Positions 12,575-23,511 of a stretch of DNA of 64,000 bases are shown here, in pieces (position 1 is the first letter of the stretch; each line of letters begins with the position of its first letter). Position numbers and translations under genes: made by a program. The notes under the pieces were generated by a model that saw only the letters and a program-made list of their open reading frames with translations, made no database searches and was not told the DNA's origin. The DNA is taken from NCBI GenBank assembly GCA_964019415.1, contig OZ025876.1:62001-126000 (forward strand), given 5' to 3'. The DNA comes from Ianthella basta (Eukaryota; Porifera; Demospongiae; Verongiida; Ianthellidae).

Positions 12575-15241
12575 TCACTCTGCAAACTCCCACAGGCCTT
12601 GTGCGTAGCCCTCGTACACGTGTTGCAGTAGGACCTTCCGACGGGCCTCACAGTACCTGGGGGGGGGGAGGGTTGGGGCAACAGTACCGCAGGGGGTGGG
12701 GGAGGGGGGCAGGATTAGTGGGTTGGGGCAACAGTACCACAGGGGGAGGGGAGGGCACTAGACTATTGGCAGATGAACTTACTTGGACTTGTCCAGTACA
12801 TCCACCTTCAGTTTCTGAAATGCTGCCTTTGTCACATCAGTTTCCAGATACTCTGACAGGCGTTCTGTGGCCATTTCAAGATCACCTTGATTGTCCTAGG
12901 GGGAGGGTTGGGGCATTGTCATTACTTCTTCAGAAACTTATGTTGCAAGCACTACACCCGTGGGGAGGGGGAGGGGCTAGCACTACACCCGAGGGGAGGG
13001 GGAGGGGCTAGCACACAACAGAGTCAGATGAAGGTGGTTGCTCACCTCAAATATCATGCACTGGTTGTTCTTGACAAGGTAGAATGCGAAGGCGTACGTG
13101 TACATGAGTGTGTTGCGGCAGTGGCAGAGCACATCCACAGCCTGCTGTAGGAACTGGGTCTGCAGAGGGGGGAGGGGGGGGGGGGGGGGGGCAGGACATG
13201 ATAACACTTGCTATGATGCCAAGTACCATCACCACACACTCCAGATCACAACACTTCAGTGCCTCACTATAGGCACTGGAGGCAGCACCAATGCTATGAC
13301 ACTGCATGGAGTGTGAAGTTCACCCATTAAGTGTCATTTCAAAGCATATCCAGTGCAGCAGTCTGCACCTCCCAAAACTTGGACAGCTGTTACCTAGGAT
13401 ACGCAGGGTGACATATGACAGTGGTCTCAGCACCGGGTGGTATCCTTGGTAACGACTGCTCAGAGGGAGAACTTGCAATTGCACAAATCTCCTAAGGGCC
13501 AGCCCCTTGCTTTGGGAATAATTGCAAGAGACACACATCAACTTTATCATTTTACAGCACTGTCAAAGTGGTGGCCACAGATTGCCACCTCTGGTGGTAT
13601 CAAGGTTGGCAGTGACACAGGCACTGGCACCACCCTCAACGCACTATTGAAGGCTCGCCTGACCCTCGCATATCTCACAGTTTAACACACACTACAAAAC
13701 ACAGTCATAGGTAAAAGGATCGTGTCACCCCACTTGGCCTTCCCTGCCCTCATCCGCCCCACCCTCCCTTGTCGGCCCCATGCTTGCCCCCCTCACCTCC
13801 ACCTGGGGCACGTCCATGGCCTCCAGCTCTGCCCTCTTCTCCCGTGCCATGGCAAACAGCTTGTGCTCCAGTCTCCTGCTCTTGGCGTGGTTCAAGTAGC
13901 GGTTGCAGTAGAAGAGGTATCTGGTCAGCTGGGCACGTGACTTGCTCTGGGACTCACGGGCCACCTTTGAGTCTGACTCGTTGAAGCGATTACAGTTGTA
14001 CCAGCTGGAGCCATGCTGGTCCCAAGGCCCCAGGCACACCCAACAGAACTCTGCCTTGCACGAAGTGTTTCTACAGGTCATGTGATTGCAGCCGCCACTC
14101 TTCTCAATTGCAGCGTGGCATTTAGGGCAACCCTGGAAGGGAGAGTCCCTCTGGTGTCTCACTCAGGTAACCATGGCAATAATTCCCACCCACCCACCTG
14201 CCACACCTACCTTGGTATTGATGTGGAGCCAATTTGCCGTTTCCCCTTCATCATCACACTTCTTCAGCCACTTTGTGAGGAAGTCGCATGTGATGGGCTC
14301 GTGGGGGTCTCGCTGACATCCAAAGCTGAGAAAGAAAGATCACATGACCACTGTAAGTGCGTGCATGCGTGCGTGTGTGTGTGTGTGTATCACCAGGTCA
14401 GAGCTTACCAAAAGTCCTTGCCGCAGTGGCAGTGCACACCTTGTTCCTCCCTGTCCGTTGCCATGACAGCATTGCCACACCCAGGGGAGGGGCACCACTT
14501 GAGCGTACGGTTGGCCTGCACAAAGCTGTTTGTTATTAAGTACCGATACTTGCCTCTCACAGATGCATCCTGAATGATACGCCTGCAGGCAAAGGGAAGG
14601 GGAGAGTGAGGACCATACAAGGACAGCCACACAAAGGGCAGTGCAGCTCAACTCACAGCACAGTACATTCGTCCACTACCACCCCACAGCTGGCAGCTGG
14701 GCAGTAGATGGTCTGAGGGGAGGGGAGGGGAGAGGAGGGAAGGGAAGGGGGTTACAGGAATATGAATGTATGTAGGGATAGGGTCCATTATTCACTGCAT
14801 TGGCTCAAGTATCTCTGGTCACTGTACAGAGCACACTGACTAATAGGCTGTTGTCTCTCCCCTGCCCCACCCACCTCTCCTTGCCCCACCCACCTCTCCC
14901 CTGCCCCACCCACCTCTGCCTTGCCCCACCCACCTCTGCCTTGCCCTCTTCCATGACACTAGTGGTGAGGTACTGGTTCCAGCAGTCAAGGCAAAACAGA
15001 TGTCCACACTCCAACCCAGACATCTCCTGCACAGCACAGCACACACACACTTTTAAACATACAGTGCTAGTCAACACGCCAAGTGCTCCGTCAACACTCA
15101 CAGTCTTCTCGTAGGAGCAGAAGCATATCTCGCACAGCACTTCATGCACCGGTGTTGCTGATGCTCCACACTGCACCGTCAGCTGAGCAGTGGCAACCCA
15201 GGGCAGGAAAGAGACATGTGGTTACTACAAGAAACACGGCA

Positions 15242-15335
<94 letters not shown>

Positions 15336-15706
15336 ACCTTTGGGAGAGAAAGCTCTTGCTTCTGTTGCCACACCAGGTGTGCGTCCTCAAATAGAGCTTT
15401 TCGGTCGCCTGAGAAGTACCTAGACATCAGCTCCTCCTTGTCCCAGCGCAGGTGAGAGAGCAGGACGCGTACCACGGGACGAGGGAGCTCAAACACACTC
15501 CTCACCTCGTCCACCAACTCGAACATCTTATCTTGGATCTTCTCTGGCGTCAGTACCGTGTATCTAAACTGTGCAAGCTCCTTCTGAGACGCTCCCCCGT
15601 CTCCTAGATCGATGAACTGGTCGTCTTCATCTCCCTCCGAACAGTCATCTTCGTCATAGGAGTCGTAACACAGTCCTCCATCGTCAGAGTCTTGATACTC
15701 TGCCAT
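12575..15706 (-). CDS. ARIH1: Ariadne-1 RBR E3 ubiquitin ligase
   Basis: Ten exons on the minus strand: 15338-15706, 15102-15182, 14934-15026, 14657-14712, 14409-14582, 14211-14325, 13797-14132, 13046-13159, 12783-12895, 12575-12656. They total 510 residues, close to human ARIH1 (557). Order: an acidic N terminus, a UBA-like region ([11 protein letters not shown]), RING1 (C-E-I-C ... L-E-C-G-H-L-F-C), IBR, then Rcat with the catalytic cysteine context S-G-G-C-N-H-M-T-C. The Ariadne domain ends L-L-Q-H-V-Y-E-G-Y. The family transfers ubiquitin from UBE2L3 through the Rcat cysteine and works with neddylated cullin-RING ligases. The donor of the third exon lies in a roughly 19-bp tandem repeat. 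The gene is divergent from FoxN2/3. Confidence 0.95.
14876..14940. repeat. 19-bp tandem repeat copying the ARIH1 exon-3 splice donor
   Basis: Four near-identical units of about 19 bp (cccacccacctctgccttg on plus) run from inside the third coding exon into its intron. Each carries on the coding strand the junction GGCAGAG followed by GTGGGT, so several equivalent donors follow one another out of frame. Confidence 0.8.
15245..15333. repeat. (TG)n microsatellite in ARIH1 intron 1
   Basis: About 44 TG units on the plus strand, immediately downstream (in gene sense) of the first ARIH1 donor at 15337. Confidence 0.95.
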
Positions 15707-15948
15707 ACCTCTACTACGCGTTGGCTCAGACGGCTAGTATCAACGGAAAGAATGGCTACGGTACTACTTTGAGTTGAGTATAAATAGAGGGAGAAGAATG
15801 GCAGCCATTTAATGGTACTAGTTCCCACAATAGTATCAAGGACGTGCTTCGTCATCGTGTTACTAAATTAGGAAGCGAACATGTTGGTCGCTTAGCGGTT
15901 CCATAAAAGGGCGCCTTGTGGTTGTCGCCATGGCAACTATGAGTCATA
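15707..15948. promoter_or_regulatory. Divergent promoter region ARIH1 / FoxN2/3
   Basis: A 242-bp spacer lies between the start codons of ARIH1 (minus) and the forkhead gene (plus). A TATA-like tataaataga sits near 15779-15788. The spacing implies shared or back-to-back promoters. This is inferred from gene order; no transcription start is visible. Confidence 0.6.
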
Positions 15949-17746
15949 ATGGCCGTCGTTGCTTCAGTGGAAGGTCAATTATCACCCCTTCTGCGTAGCT
16001 CTCCAGCAGCTTCACAGGCTCCATTGATGTTGGGTGCTCCCAGCAATGCCCCCATGGATGTTTCCATGCTGTCTCGAAGCCAAGAGTCTGATCTAACCAG
16101 CCTGAACTGGCTCCACAAGCCGGATGTTCTTAACGCTGTGTGTGCCCCGCTCCTCCACGTGACTGGAGAGGAACGCGGCCTGGTCAAGTCCAAGAAGGCC
16201 GGCTATGAGCGATCCTCCGGTTCAATGAAGATCAGAGACGCCGACAAGGTCCTGGATGTGATTCTGAATGTGCGTGTGCCTCGCGTGAGCACTCCAGATG
16301 CCAACAAGCCCCAACTCTCATTTGCCTGCATGATATTCATGGCGATCGAGTCTTCTCCCTCGCGCATGTTGCCCGTGCGGGACATTTACAGTTGGATTAT
16401 GCACAAGTTCCCCTTTTACAAGGGCGCCCCATCGGGATGGAAAAACTCAGTGCGGCACAACCTATCGCTGAATAAGTGTTTCTGTAAAGTGGAGAAGTCC
16501 AAGCTGCCACGTGGAATGTACATGCCCAAGGGCAGCTACTGGACCGTAGACCGGCGCTATCGTCAGAGCCTGCTAGCAGCCCTCAAACGCACCCCCTTCC
16601 ACCCTTACCATAAGTACTTTCCTCTCAGTTTGTTGGAGGAGAAGACTGCAGGTGAGTGACATGCATCCTGCCCACATGCCATGCTGTGGGATGTCAGCTG
16701 ACACCCCAGTGACCACAGCTGGGGGTTTGAATAAACATTGGCCAGGGGGTAATGATATTCATGACTCTTGCGTGGTGTGGTGTCCTGCCAATATAGTTGT
16801 CACAACTTGACCAACAATATGCATCACACTGGACTGTGGTGCACGCTTCAGAGCTGTGTGGTGTGTGTAAGCAGTTGGTGTGTGTCTCGCTAACTGTTTC
16901 CTCCTTGAATCCTGTGCTGGTAGGAATGGAGAATGACACTATTGAGATCATGTGCTCTCTCAACCAGCCTCCAGTCACCCCAGGTGAGCTTGTCTCATGC
17001 TGCAATGTATCAGTCTCTGCATGGTTTCTTTACCATACTGCCATCAACAAGATGGAAGTGGTTGCTGTAGTACAGTGCTGGAAGTGTGGATTGACAGCCC
17101 ACTCTTCCAATGCTGTCTCAGTGGATCAAGTGTAGTGCTACAGTGACCAGATATACCCCACCCCCTTAGTGGGTGACCACACCCCACACCTTAGTGATCA
17201 CACCAGCACACCCTTTAGTGACCACACACTCACCAACACTTAACCCTTTAATGACGGCACCCCCACCCCCTATGTAGTGACCCTGCATGCCATTGAGGTG
17301 GACCACAGCTATGCACAACCATTGAGAACTCTGGCAAGGTAGGTATGAAAACAGTGCACACACACACACGTTTGTGGACATATCCATTTGTTCCTTGTCT
17401 TGCCGTCCTGTCTCTGCTCAGTCAGTGGTGTTGAGCTGTGAGTCTCTCCTCCCTCAGGTCAACGGCTGTGGACATTGCTGAGGAGGCTGCCATTGCACAT
17501 GTGGAGGCAGAGCTGAAGCGTCTGGAGGACACCTGTGTGGAGAGTGACCAGGCCTACGAGTCAAGTGAGGAGATGGAGCTTGTGGAGGAGCTCTCTGGAG
17601 TGGTGCGATCATCACTCAACGACAGTGGGTACTCAGAGACAGGGTCCTCCATGGGGGACCTTGACGGAGCCAACGCCCTCCTCCACCTGGCCAACAGTCC
17701 TGTGGTCACACCCAACAGACGCAGCAAACGCCACACTCGCCGGTAG
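15949..17746 (+). CDS. FOXN3: Forkhead transcription factor, FoxN2/3 subfamily
   Basis: Four exons (15949-16651, 16924-16983, 17278-17338, 17458-17746) give 370 residues. Near residue 45 is the short motif L-T-S-L-N-W-L-H, conserved in FoxN2/3 proteins. The forkhead domain spans about residues 120-215, with P-S-G-W-K-N-S-V-R-H-N-L-S-L-N-K-C-F as the recognition helix and a wing containing G-S-Y-W-T-V-D. The following A-L-K-R-T-P-F-H-P-Y segment is also typical of FoxN2/3. The C terminus is acidic and serine-rich and ends in a basic stretch. It is a nuclear DNA-binding regulator; vertebrate FOXN3 is a repressor in cell-cycle checkpoint control. The FOXN2 versus FOXN3 split is vertebrate-specific, so the symbol marks the subfamily only. 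Confidence 0.9.
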
Positions 17747-18729
17747 TGGGAGTGGGAGACACCATATGCATACACACACACATGCTGATAGAGACTGCTT
17801 TTTCATGTTTCATAAATTTTCTATACTGTCTTCATGTACTCTGTCTCTGTCATGACAGAGTGCATGTTTTCTCGCAATTCAAGTCATCTCAGTTCACGGA
17901 ATTGACAGCAGTTTTTTGAAGTTTTTGGTGATATTTTGACTTAGTTTTGTAATGTTCTTTCAGCTCCTCCCCTTACGTATGTATGGGAATGGAGAGTTGC
18001 TTGTTATGTTCTGGAGTCTATCTGCTTTAATGGATAGCAGTGTTGCTAACCCAACGACCAACCTGGGAACGAGGCAGTGTCTCTACTAGCCTGCTATGCT
18101 ATGATGCAGATGAAAGTGAAATGGTTTGATTATAAGCAATAACAATTTGCCTTTTTAACTGCAAAGGTTCTCCTCACTTGCATGAAAAATAGGACCCCTG
18201 TGGTTGAGAGATGGCCTGTTATATAGCATGCAGTGTCTGGGCTTGCTGTACTCTAGTTCTCTCCTATGGCTTCACTGAAAGTCTACCTTCTTTCCAGTTT
18301 GTGGGCAGGTGCGAGTTGTGTGTTGAACAGCTGACCACCTACCAGGGGACAGTGTGTAGGGTGGTGTTAATGACCTAGGTGACAAGTACTTGAGCTTCTG
18401 CTGCCTGACCTCAAACGCACTCGCCAACATCAGACATGTACCAACATTTCCATGTTCTTTGTGTGTATACCAGTGCACCTTGTGAAACACCGTGTGAATG
18501 TGTCCCGCATTTACCCATTTCTTCAGTAACACAACATAATTAGTCAATTCAGAGGAGAGTGCATTGACAGAGTGGGAAGTTCCAAAACATACAAGGAAAT
18601 ACAAAGGATGGTCGAGTGCGTACAAACAGAACACATACTTTGAGACCGTACAAAAATATTACAAAATGAAACATTGGCTTAAAAAGGTGTGAGCAGTTAG
18701 GTCTTGTTGTGGGTACTCACTGCTGTGTG
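17747..18729. other. Spacer holding 3' ends of FoxN2/3 and ZIP13
   Basis: About 980 bp between convergent genes. The sequence is unique and AT-richer than the surroundings, consistent with 3' untranslated regions. No ORF with codon-like character, RNA gene or repeat is recognised. Confidence 0.5.
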
Positions 18730-19620
18730 TCACACTGTCTGCTGGGCATTGCAGACATGATGCTCAATGACAGTGACAAATACCATGCTCAGCACACCTG
18801 CCAGCTGCATGATGAAGGGGAGGAGAGAGCGTGCCGAAGGAGATTCCCCTTGGGCCGTACTGGGTAGAATAGAGACCAAACTGAGATAGAGGAACCCGCC
18901 AGCCGTGAAGGCCAGCATCCACGCCACCGAGTCAGTGCAGTGGTGAGTGAGCAAGCCAACAGTCACTCCGACTAGGCCTCCCAATGACGTCAGGAGTTGC
19001 GCTTTCGCCGCAGACCACAGGTTAAATCCAGAACTGATGAGGACGGCAAAGTCACCCACTTCATGAGGGACCTCGTGGCAGAGGATGGCCACTGTTGTGA
19101 TGGCCCCCACACTGGGGCTGATGAGGTAGCTAGCAGCAATGGCAAGACCGTGTGCAAAGTTGTCAGTGCAGTTGGCAAACAGGTTGAGATAGCCTGTAAC
19201 CTTGGACACGCCTTTCTGATGGTGCGGGCCATCCCTCGCACCACCAACGTCTTTCTCTGTCAATTTCATCACCTTCTCTATGAAGAAGAACACGAGTATT
19301 CCAGCCACAACCCATAGCCCTGACCAGAGCGGCGCCTGTGCTCGCCACACCTCCGGCAACATGTGGAAGAAGACGTCCCCCAGCAGGCAGCCCAGCGCGA
19401 AGCTCAGCACAAGCGTCAAGTGCTTAGAGTACACCAGATTGCCGTAGAAGATTGGTAGCACGCCGCTGAGACCGACCAGGAGGGCCGATAGCAGCGCCAT
19501 CAGCCACGTCGCCTGGCCCACCTCTCGGGATGACGATCCGTCAGTCAGGTACTCGAGCACGTTCGTCCAGGTACTCATTGCTCGGAGAGCACTGGCGTCC
19601 ACTACCTTCTCCATTGCCAC
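18730..19620 (-). CDS. SLC39A13: ZIP13-type zinc transporter (SLC39 family)
   Basis: A single uninterrupted frame of 296 residues. Hydrophobic segments are spaced as in ZIP transporters. The metal-site motifs are D-N-F-A-H-G-L-A (about residue 150) and H-E-V-P-H-E-V-G-D (about residue 185), the LIV-1 hallmark. The stretch V-T-G-Y-L-N-L-F-A-N-C-T-D-N-F closely matches vertebrate ZIP13. A short loop K-V-M-K-L-T-E-K-D replaces the long His-rich loop of ZIP7. ZIP13 moves zinc (and reportedly iron) out of Golgi/ER or vesicle lumens. It lacks introns although its neighbours have up to 23. There is no poly-A tail or flanking direct repeat to show recent retroposition. The start at 19620 is the first in-frame ATG. 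Confidence 0.9.
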   Translation of the reverse strand: MAMEKVVDASALRAMSTWTNVLEYLTDGSSSREVGQATWLMALLSALLVGLSGVLPIFYGNLVYSKHLTLVLSFALGCLLGDVFFHMLPEVWRAQAPLWSGLWVVAGILVFFFIEKVMKLTEKDVGGARDGPHHQKGVSKVTGYLNLFANCTDNFAHGLAIAASYLISPSVGAITTVAILCHEVPHEVGDFAVLISSGFNLWSAAKAQLLTSLGGLVGVTVGLLTHHCTDSVAWMLAFTAGGFLYLSLVSILPSTAQGESPSARSLLPFIMQLAGVLSMVFVTVIEHHVCNAQQTV

Positions 19621-19744
19621 CGGTACAGTACATTCATGGAGCTATCCTTTGTCGTACACACTATCAATACAATTGCAGCCATCCCAAGTGCACTTTGACC
19701 TCGGATGGCTAATCTACATCAACGAATACAATAGACGAAAGGGT

Positions 19745-20131
19745 CACGGCTGTTTCGCAGTGGCAATTTAGTTTGTAGCCGCAAATTGGGAATTGGAACC
19801 AGGATCTACCCTCCTTCGAAGGAGGCCAGATTTCATCTGCTTTTTCTCCGCGAATACTGAATCAATGCAGATTTAACGCCTTAGTGCAACAGAAATGACA
19901 GTTGGCAAGTGAGTTTTAGCCTTTAAAGCGTGTGATATACTGTTGCCATTTCGAAATTATAGTCGAGGCTTGCGTATATTAATCTTCTCTTAGCGTCCTT
20001 CTGCCAGTTTTCACGCTATCGTGCTATACCTTGACTGAAAGCCCAATGTGTCTATAACATGGCAATGAAGGGCTTGTTCTACGGCGCATCGCGGATTTTG
20101 CATTATGAGCGCTAGTAACATGGTACATCCT
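19745..20131. repeat. Left arm of large inverted repeat between ZIP13 and TTLL3
   Basis: This arm, from cacggctgtttcgca to catggtacatcct, is matched in reverse complement by 21486-21872. The inner roughly 290 bp (from gctttttctccgcg on) is the best conserved; the outer roughly 100 bp has indels. Shared blocks include caatgtgtctataacatggc. Confidence 0.9.
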
Positions 20132-21485
20132 ACTCACATACAGCTAAATGTAGAGCTGCGCAGTCACCGAGTCAGAGTGGATAGTGTTATGTTAGCCAAC
20201 CAATCTCTGCATGATAGAAATGTTCTTGGTGCATGGCAGAATGCCTATGTGTGTGTACTGTACCTTATTTATAAGTATGCATTCGGATTACATACTCATC
20301 CAACCTGCACTTGGTTTTGATTTGCAGGGTCATTCCCCTTGTCACAGCTAGTTATAGCAGTAGTACGTAGCTAGCTGTGATGTTTTTGTACATGAGTGTG
20401 CATAGTTGTATGCTGTTTTCCTTTCTCCAATGTTCTCCTTAGAGTATAGTTTACAAAGAATGCACTGATCATTAGTCTTGGAGCAGCTATGGTGGATGGT
20501 TAGATGCTGCATGTGTGAGAGGATGTTATCTTCCTTTGTAAAGCACAATGGGTAATGCATACAAACACTAATACCTTGTGTAACCAGTCTACAAATAGCA
20601 GTCTGGCTATGTGAGAATAATGGCACTCGCTACACGACTGGTAGTCCTTTCATGTGGAGCAAAAGAGTATTTCTAGCTTACTATTACCACCTCCTTAGTT
20701 CTCTCCATTTGCCTAAAGTAAATGTTCTCTGTTGGATTCCAAGATCAAACGCACAATGCAGTGTGTACAGCCCATAAATCTTATTGTTTTGGATTTATAC
20801 ACATTCAATTGCTTGTGTGGGAGTACTGATCACTAATTACTTTAACTCCTGTATAATAGCTGTCACACTCAATGTTCATGCACACAGCACTTGTGGTTTC
20901 TGTTCTATTTTACAGGTACACCTGCCCCCTTTTGACTGCTAGTCTTACCATGCACATGTACAGCTCAGCTAAAGCCAACTGTAGTCAACAGAAAGAAAAT
21001 GTAAGAGAACGCAGAGAACGTAATGTCATAGAACATAATTAATGTCATTTACACTTGATCAGCTGCATGCGTCATGCAGGAGCTGGACTATCAATTTCTT
21101 ACCTATTTTTACAGCTTATTGTACCAAGCCAATTTCTAGTAATTATTTATTTTTATGTAAGATGGCAAAGTCTTTAATTAGCATGTTCTGTTTTGTTATC
21201 TTATGGCTAAATGGTGGCTACCAAAGGTATAAACTATAAAACTGAGCTTAACATGCACTTACTAGTTTAATCCAGTGGCAAAATATAATAGCACCAAATT
21301 AAGGCATGTGCACGTAGCTATGCATTCTAGCTCTACGTAGTGCATAAAGTAATAGATAGATTTCGCTGAACAGCATATATTCACAGTTAAGTCAGTGTGC
21401 CTAATAGTCACACTGTAGTGACACTTTGAGAGTCATGAACGGATGGTATATCATGTAGTGACCGCGGTGCCCGCACTGCATATCA
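20132..21485. other. AT-richer spacer between the inverted-repeat arms
   Basis: About 1.35 kb with clearly lower GC than the rest of the window. Only short frames of less than 100 residues are present, none resembling a transposase or a known protein, and no RNA gene is recognised. It could be the core of a non-autonomous DNA element, or host spacer. Confidence 0.5.
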
Positions 21486-21872
21486 GGATGTACCATGTTA
21501 CTAGCGCTCATAGTGCAAAATCCGCGGTGCGCCGTAAAACAAGCCCTTCATTGCCATGTTATAGACACATTGGGCTTTCAGCCAAGGTATAGCAAGATAG
21601 CGTGAAAACTGGCAGAAGAGCGCTAGGAGACGATTAATATACGCAAGTTCTGGCTGCAATTTCGCCATGGAGAAAGTATATCACACGCTTTAAAGGCCAA
21701 AAATCACTTGCCAGTTGTCATTTCTGTTGCACTACGGCGTTAATTCTGCATCGATTCAGTATACGCGGAGAAAAAGCCTACACTTCTGCCCATATGATAA
21801 GCCTCGCTGAATGTTCCTGGTTCCCAAACCAAAACTAAGTTGCCATAATTTATGTGGTGCGAAACAGCCGTG
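21486..21872. repeat. Right arm of large inverted repeat
   Basis: Reverse complement of 19745-20131 with scattered substitutions and small indels. It ends about 100 bp before the chosen TTLL3 start codon, so it probably overlaps that gene's promoter or 5' untranslated region, as the left arm does for ZIP13. Confidence 0.9.
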
Positions 21873-21971
21873 GGGTGCCGACAAATCTATTTCTATGGCA
21901 ACGGAACAAAATGGCTGCTGGAGAGATGGTTTGAAATATTTTGCACTTCAAATATTTTATTGCTAGATGCA

Positions 21972-23460
21972 ATGTCTGGTGTGGATGTCTCTTCATCATG
22001 CGCGCATCCGACCACAAAGACGCTGGATGCTTTCGATAGACCAGCAATTCGCTCCTACGCCTCTCGTTCCCCTTATGTAGACCCCAATCTCACGTTCACT
22101 CCCAGAATAAATGCAGTAAGCGTACGTCTGGCCAAGCGGCGCTCTGAGCGAATTGAAGAGGGAAAGGCGCAACAGGAAGAGCAAACCAAGCCCGCCTCGC
22201 AGACTTACTCTTTTCGCCCAGTCATGTCTCTAAAGAGCCTACGGATCGCGGAGAAGCTTGGTTCATCCTTCATGGACCGCCAGCAGCAGCACCTTGAGAG
22301 GAAGCAGATCTTTTTGGAGCAGTCACACAAGCTACCCTTCCATATTCGTCCCAGTAAGACCAGGGGATCCCCCACCAAGGGCAGCACCAAGACTGCTTTA
22401 GTGAGTGTGTCCAACACTGACCTACTCACAACCTACTGATGACTTCCTTGTCATATAGCCCTTATCTCCTGTTCTTGCCCCATCCGCCTATAGACCTCTC
22501 CACAGCGGCAGGAGTCCCCAGGCCGGCCCCAGCCAGCGGGCGCACCTCTGCCCCAGATGCACCTCCCCAGATGTCCCAGTGCTGCCGCCATCACTGTGGG
22601 AGGGGAGCGCGGCGGCACCAGTCTGACTGTTGCCTCTGTCAGTCCCTGTGTGCGCTCATCCAGCACACAGCCTCACTGCAAACAAGAGGGCGGTGCGGAG
22701 GGGTCAAGAACCGGGAGTGGGAGCAGGTGTCTCTTTCGTAGTGAGTCTGTAAGGAAAGTTGGGGAGGTGGAGAGGAAGAAGGAGCTCCAACGCACACGAC
22801 ACAACACCTCCCTAGGGGTGGGGGAGGGAGTGAAGCCAAAGCCTAACCCCAGCCACCAGCGGACCTGTTCTGTGCCGTTGGGTGTCCCTTCACACAAGTC
22901 ATCTACTGAGGGTCGGTCCTACAGCAAAGTAAAACAGATCCACACACGTGCAGAGGAGCTGATCAAAGAGCGAAAGGTATTTGTGGTGAGAGGGGATTAC
23001 AAGGTGATCCGTCGTGGGTTGCGAGAGAGAGGCTGGGTGGAGAGGGACTACTGCGGGGCAGATGACATGGCCGCAAGGGGGCGGGGTGCTGGGAAGAGTG
23101 AGGATGTGGCTGACGATGACGATGATGACGGAAATGTGTCACCAAATGAGGAGTCGAGTGACGAGGAGCACAGCGATGAAGAGGAGTACTGTCTGCTGGT
23201 AAGGGGGGGCTGGATGGGTGAGGATCAGTGTGGTTGGCTGTTCACAGGAGTGGTGTACTAGTGTCTGCCGTATCCCATTGCATGCAGTCTCGAGCGGTGC
23301 GGAGTGCCGTCCCATCCTTCGTATGGACACTGCGCCGGGAGCCAGACCTCTTCACCTGCCTTCGGAAAGATCAGTACGTCAACCATATTAAGGGAGCTGG
23401 CAGCTTTACCACTAAGGTGAGTGGGGGGCTGGATATTGTCTGTATAACCTAACACACACA

Positions 23461-23511
<51 letters not shown>

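Noticed and set aside
16725..16740. aataaacat as the poly(A) site ending the forkhead gene
   Set aside because: It lies inside intron 1; downstream exons continue in phase with family-like sequence.
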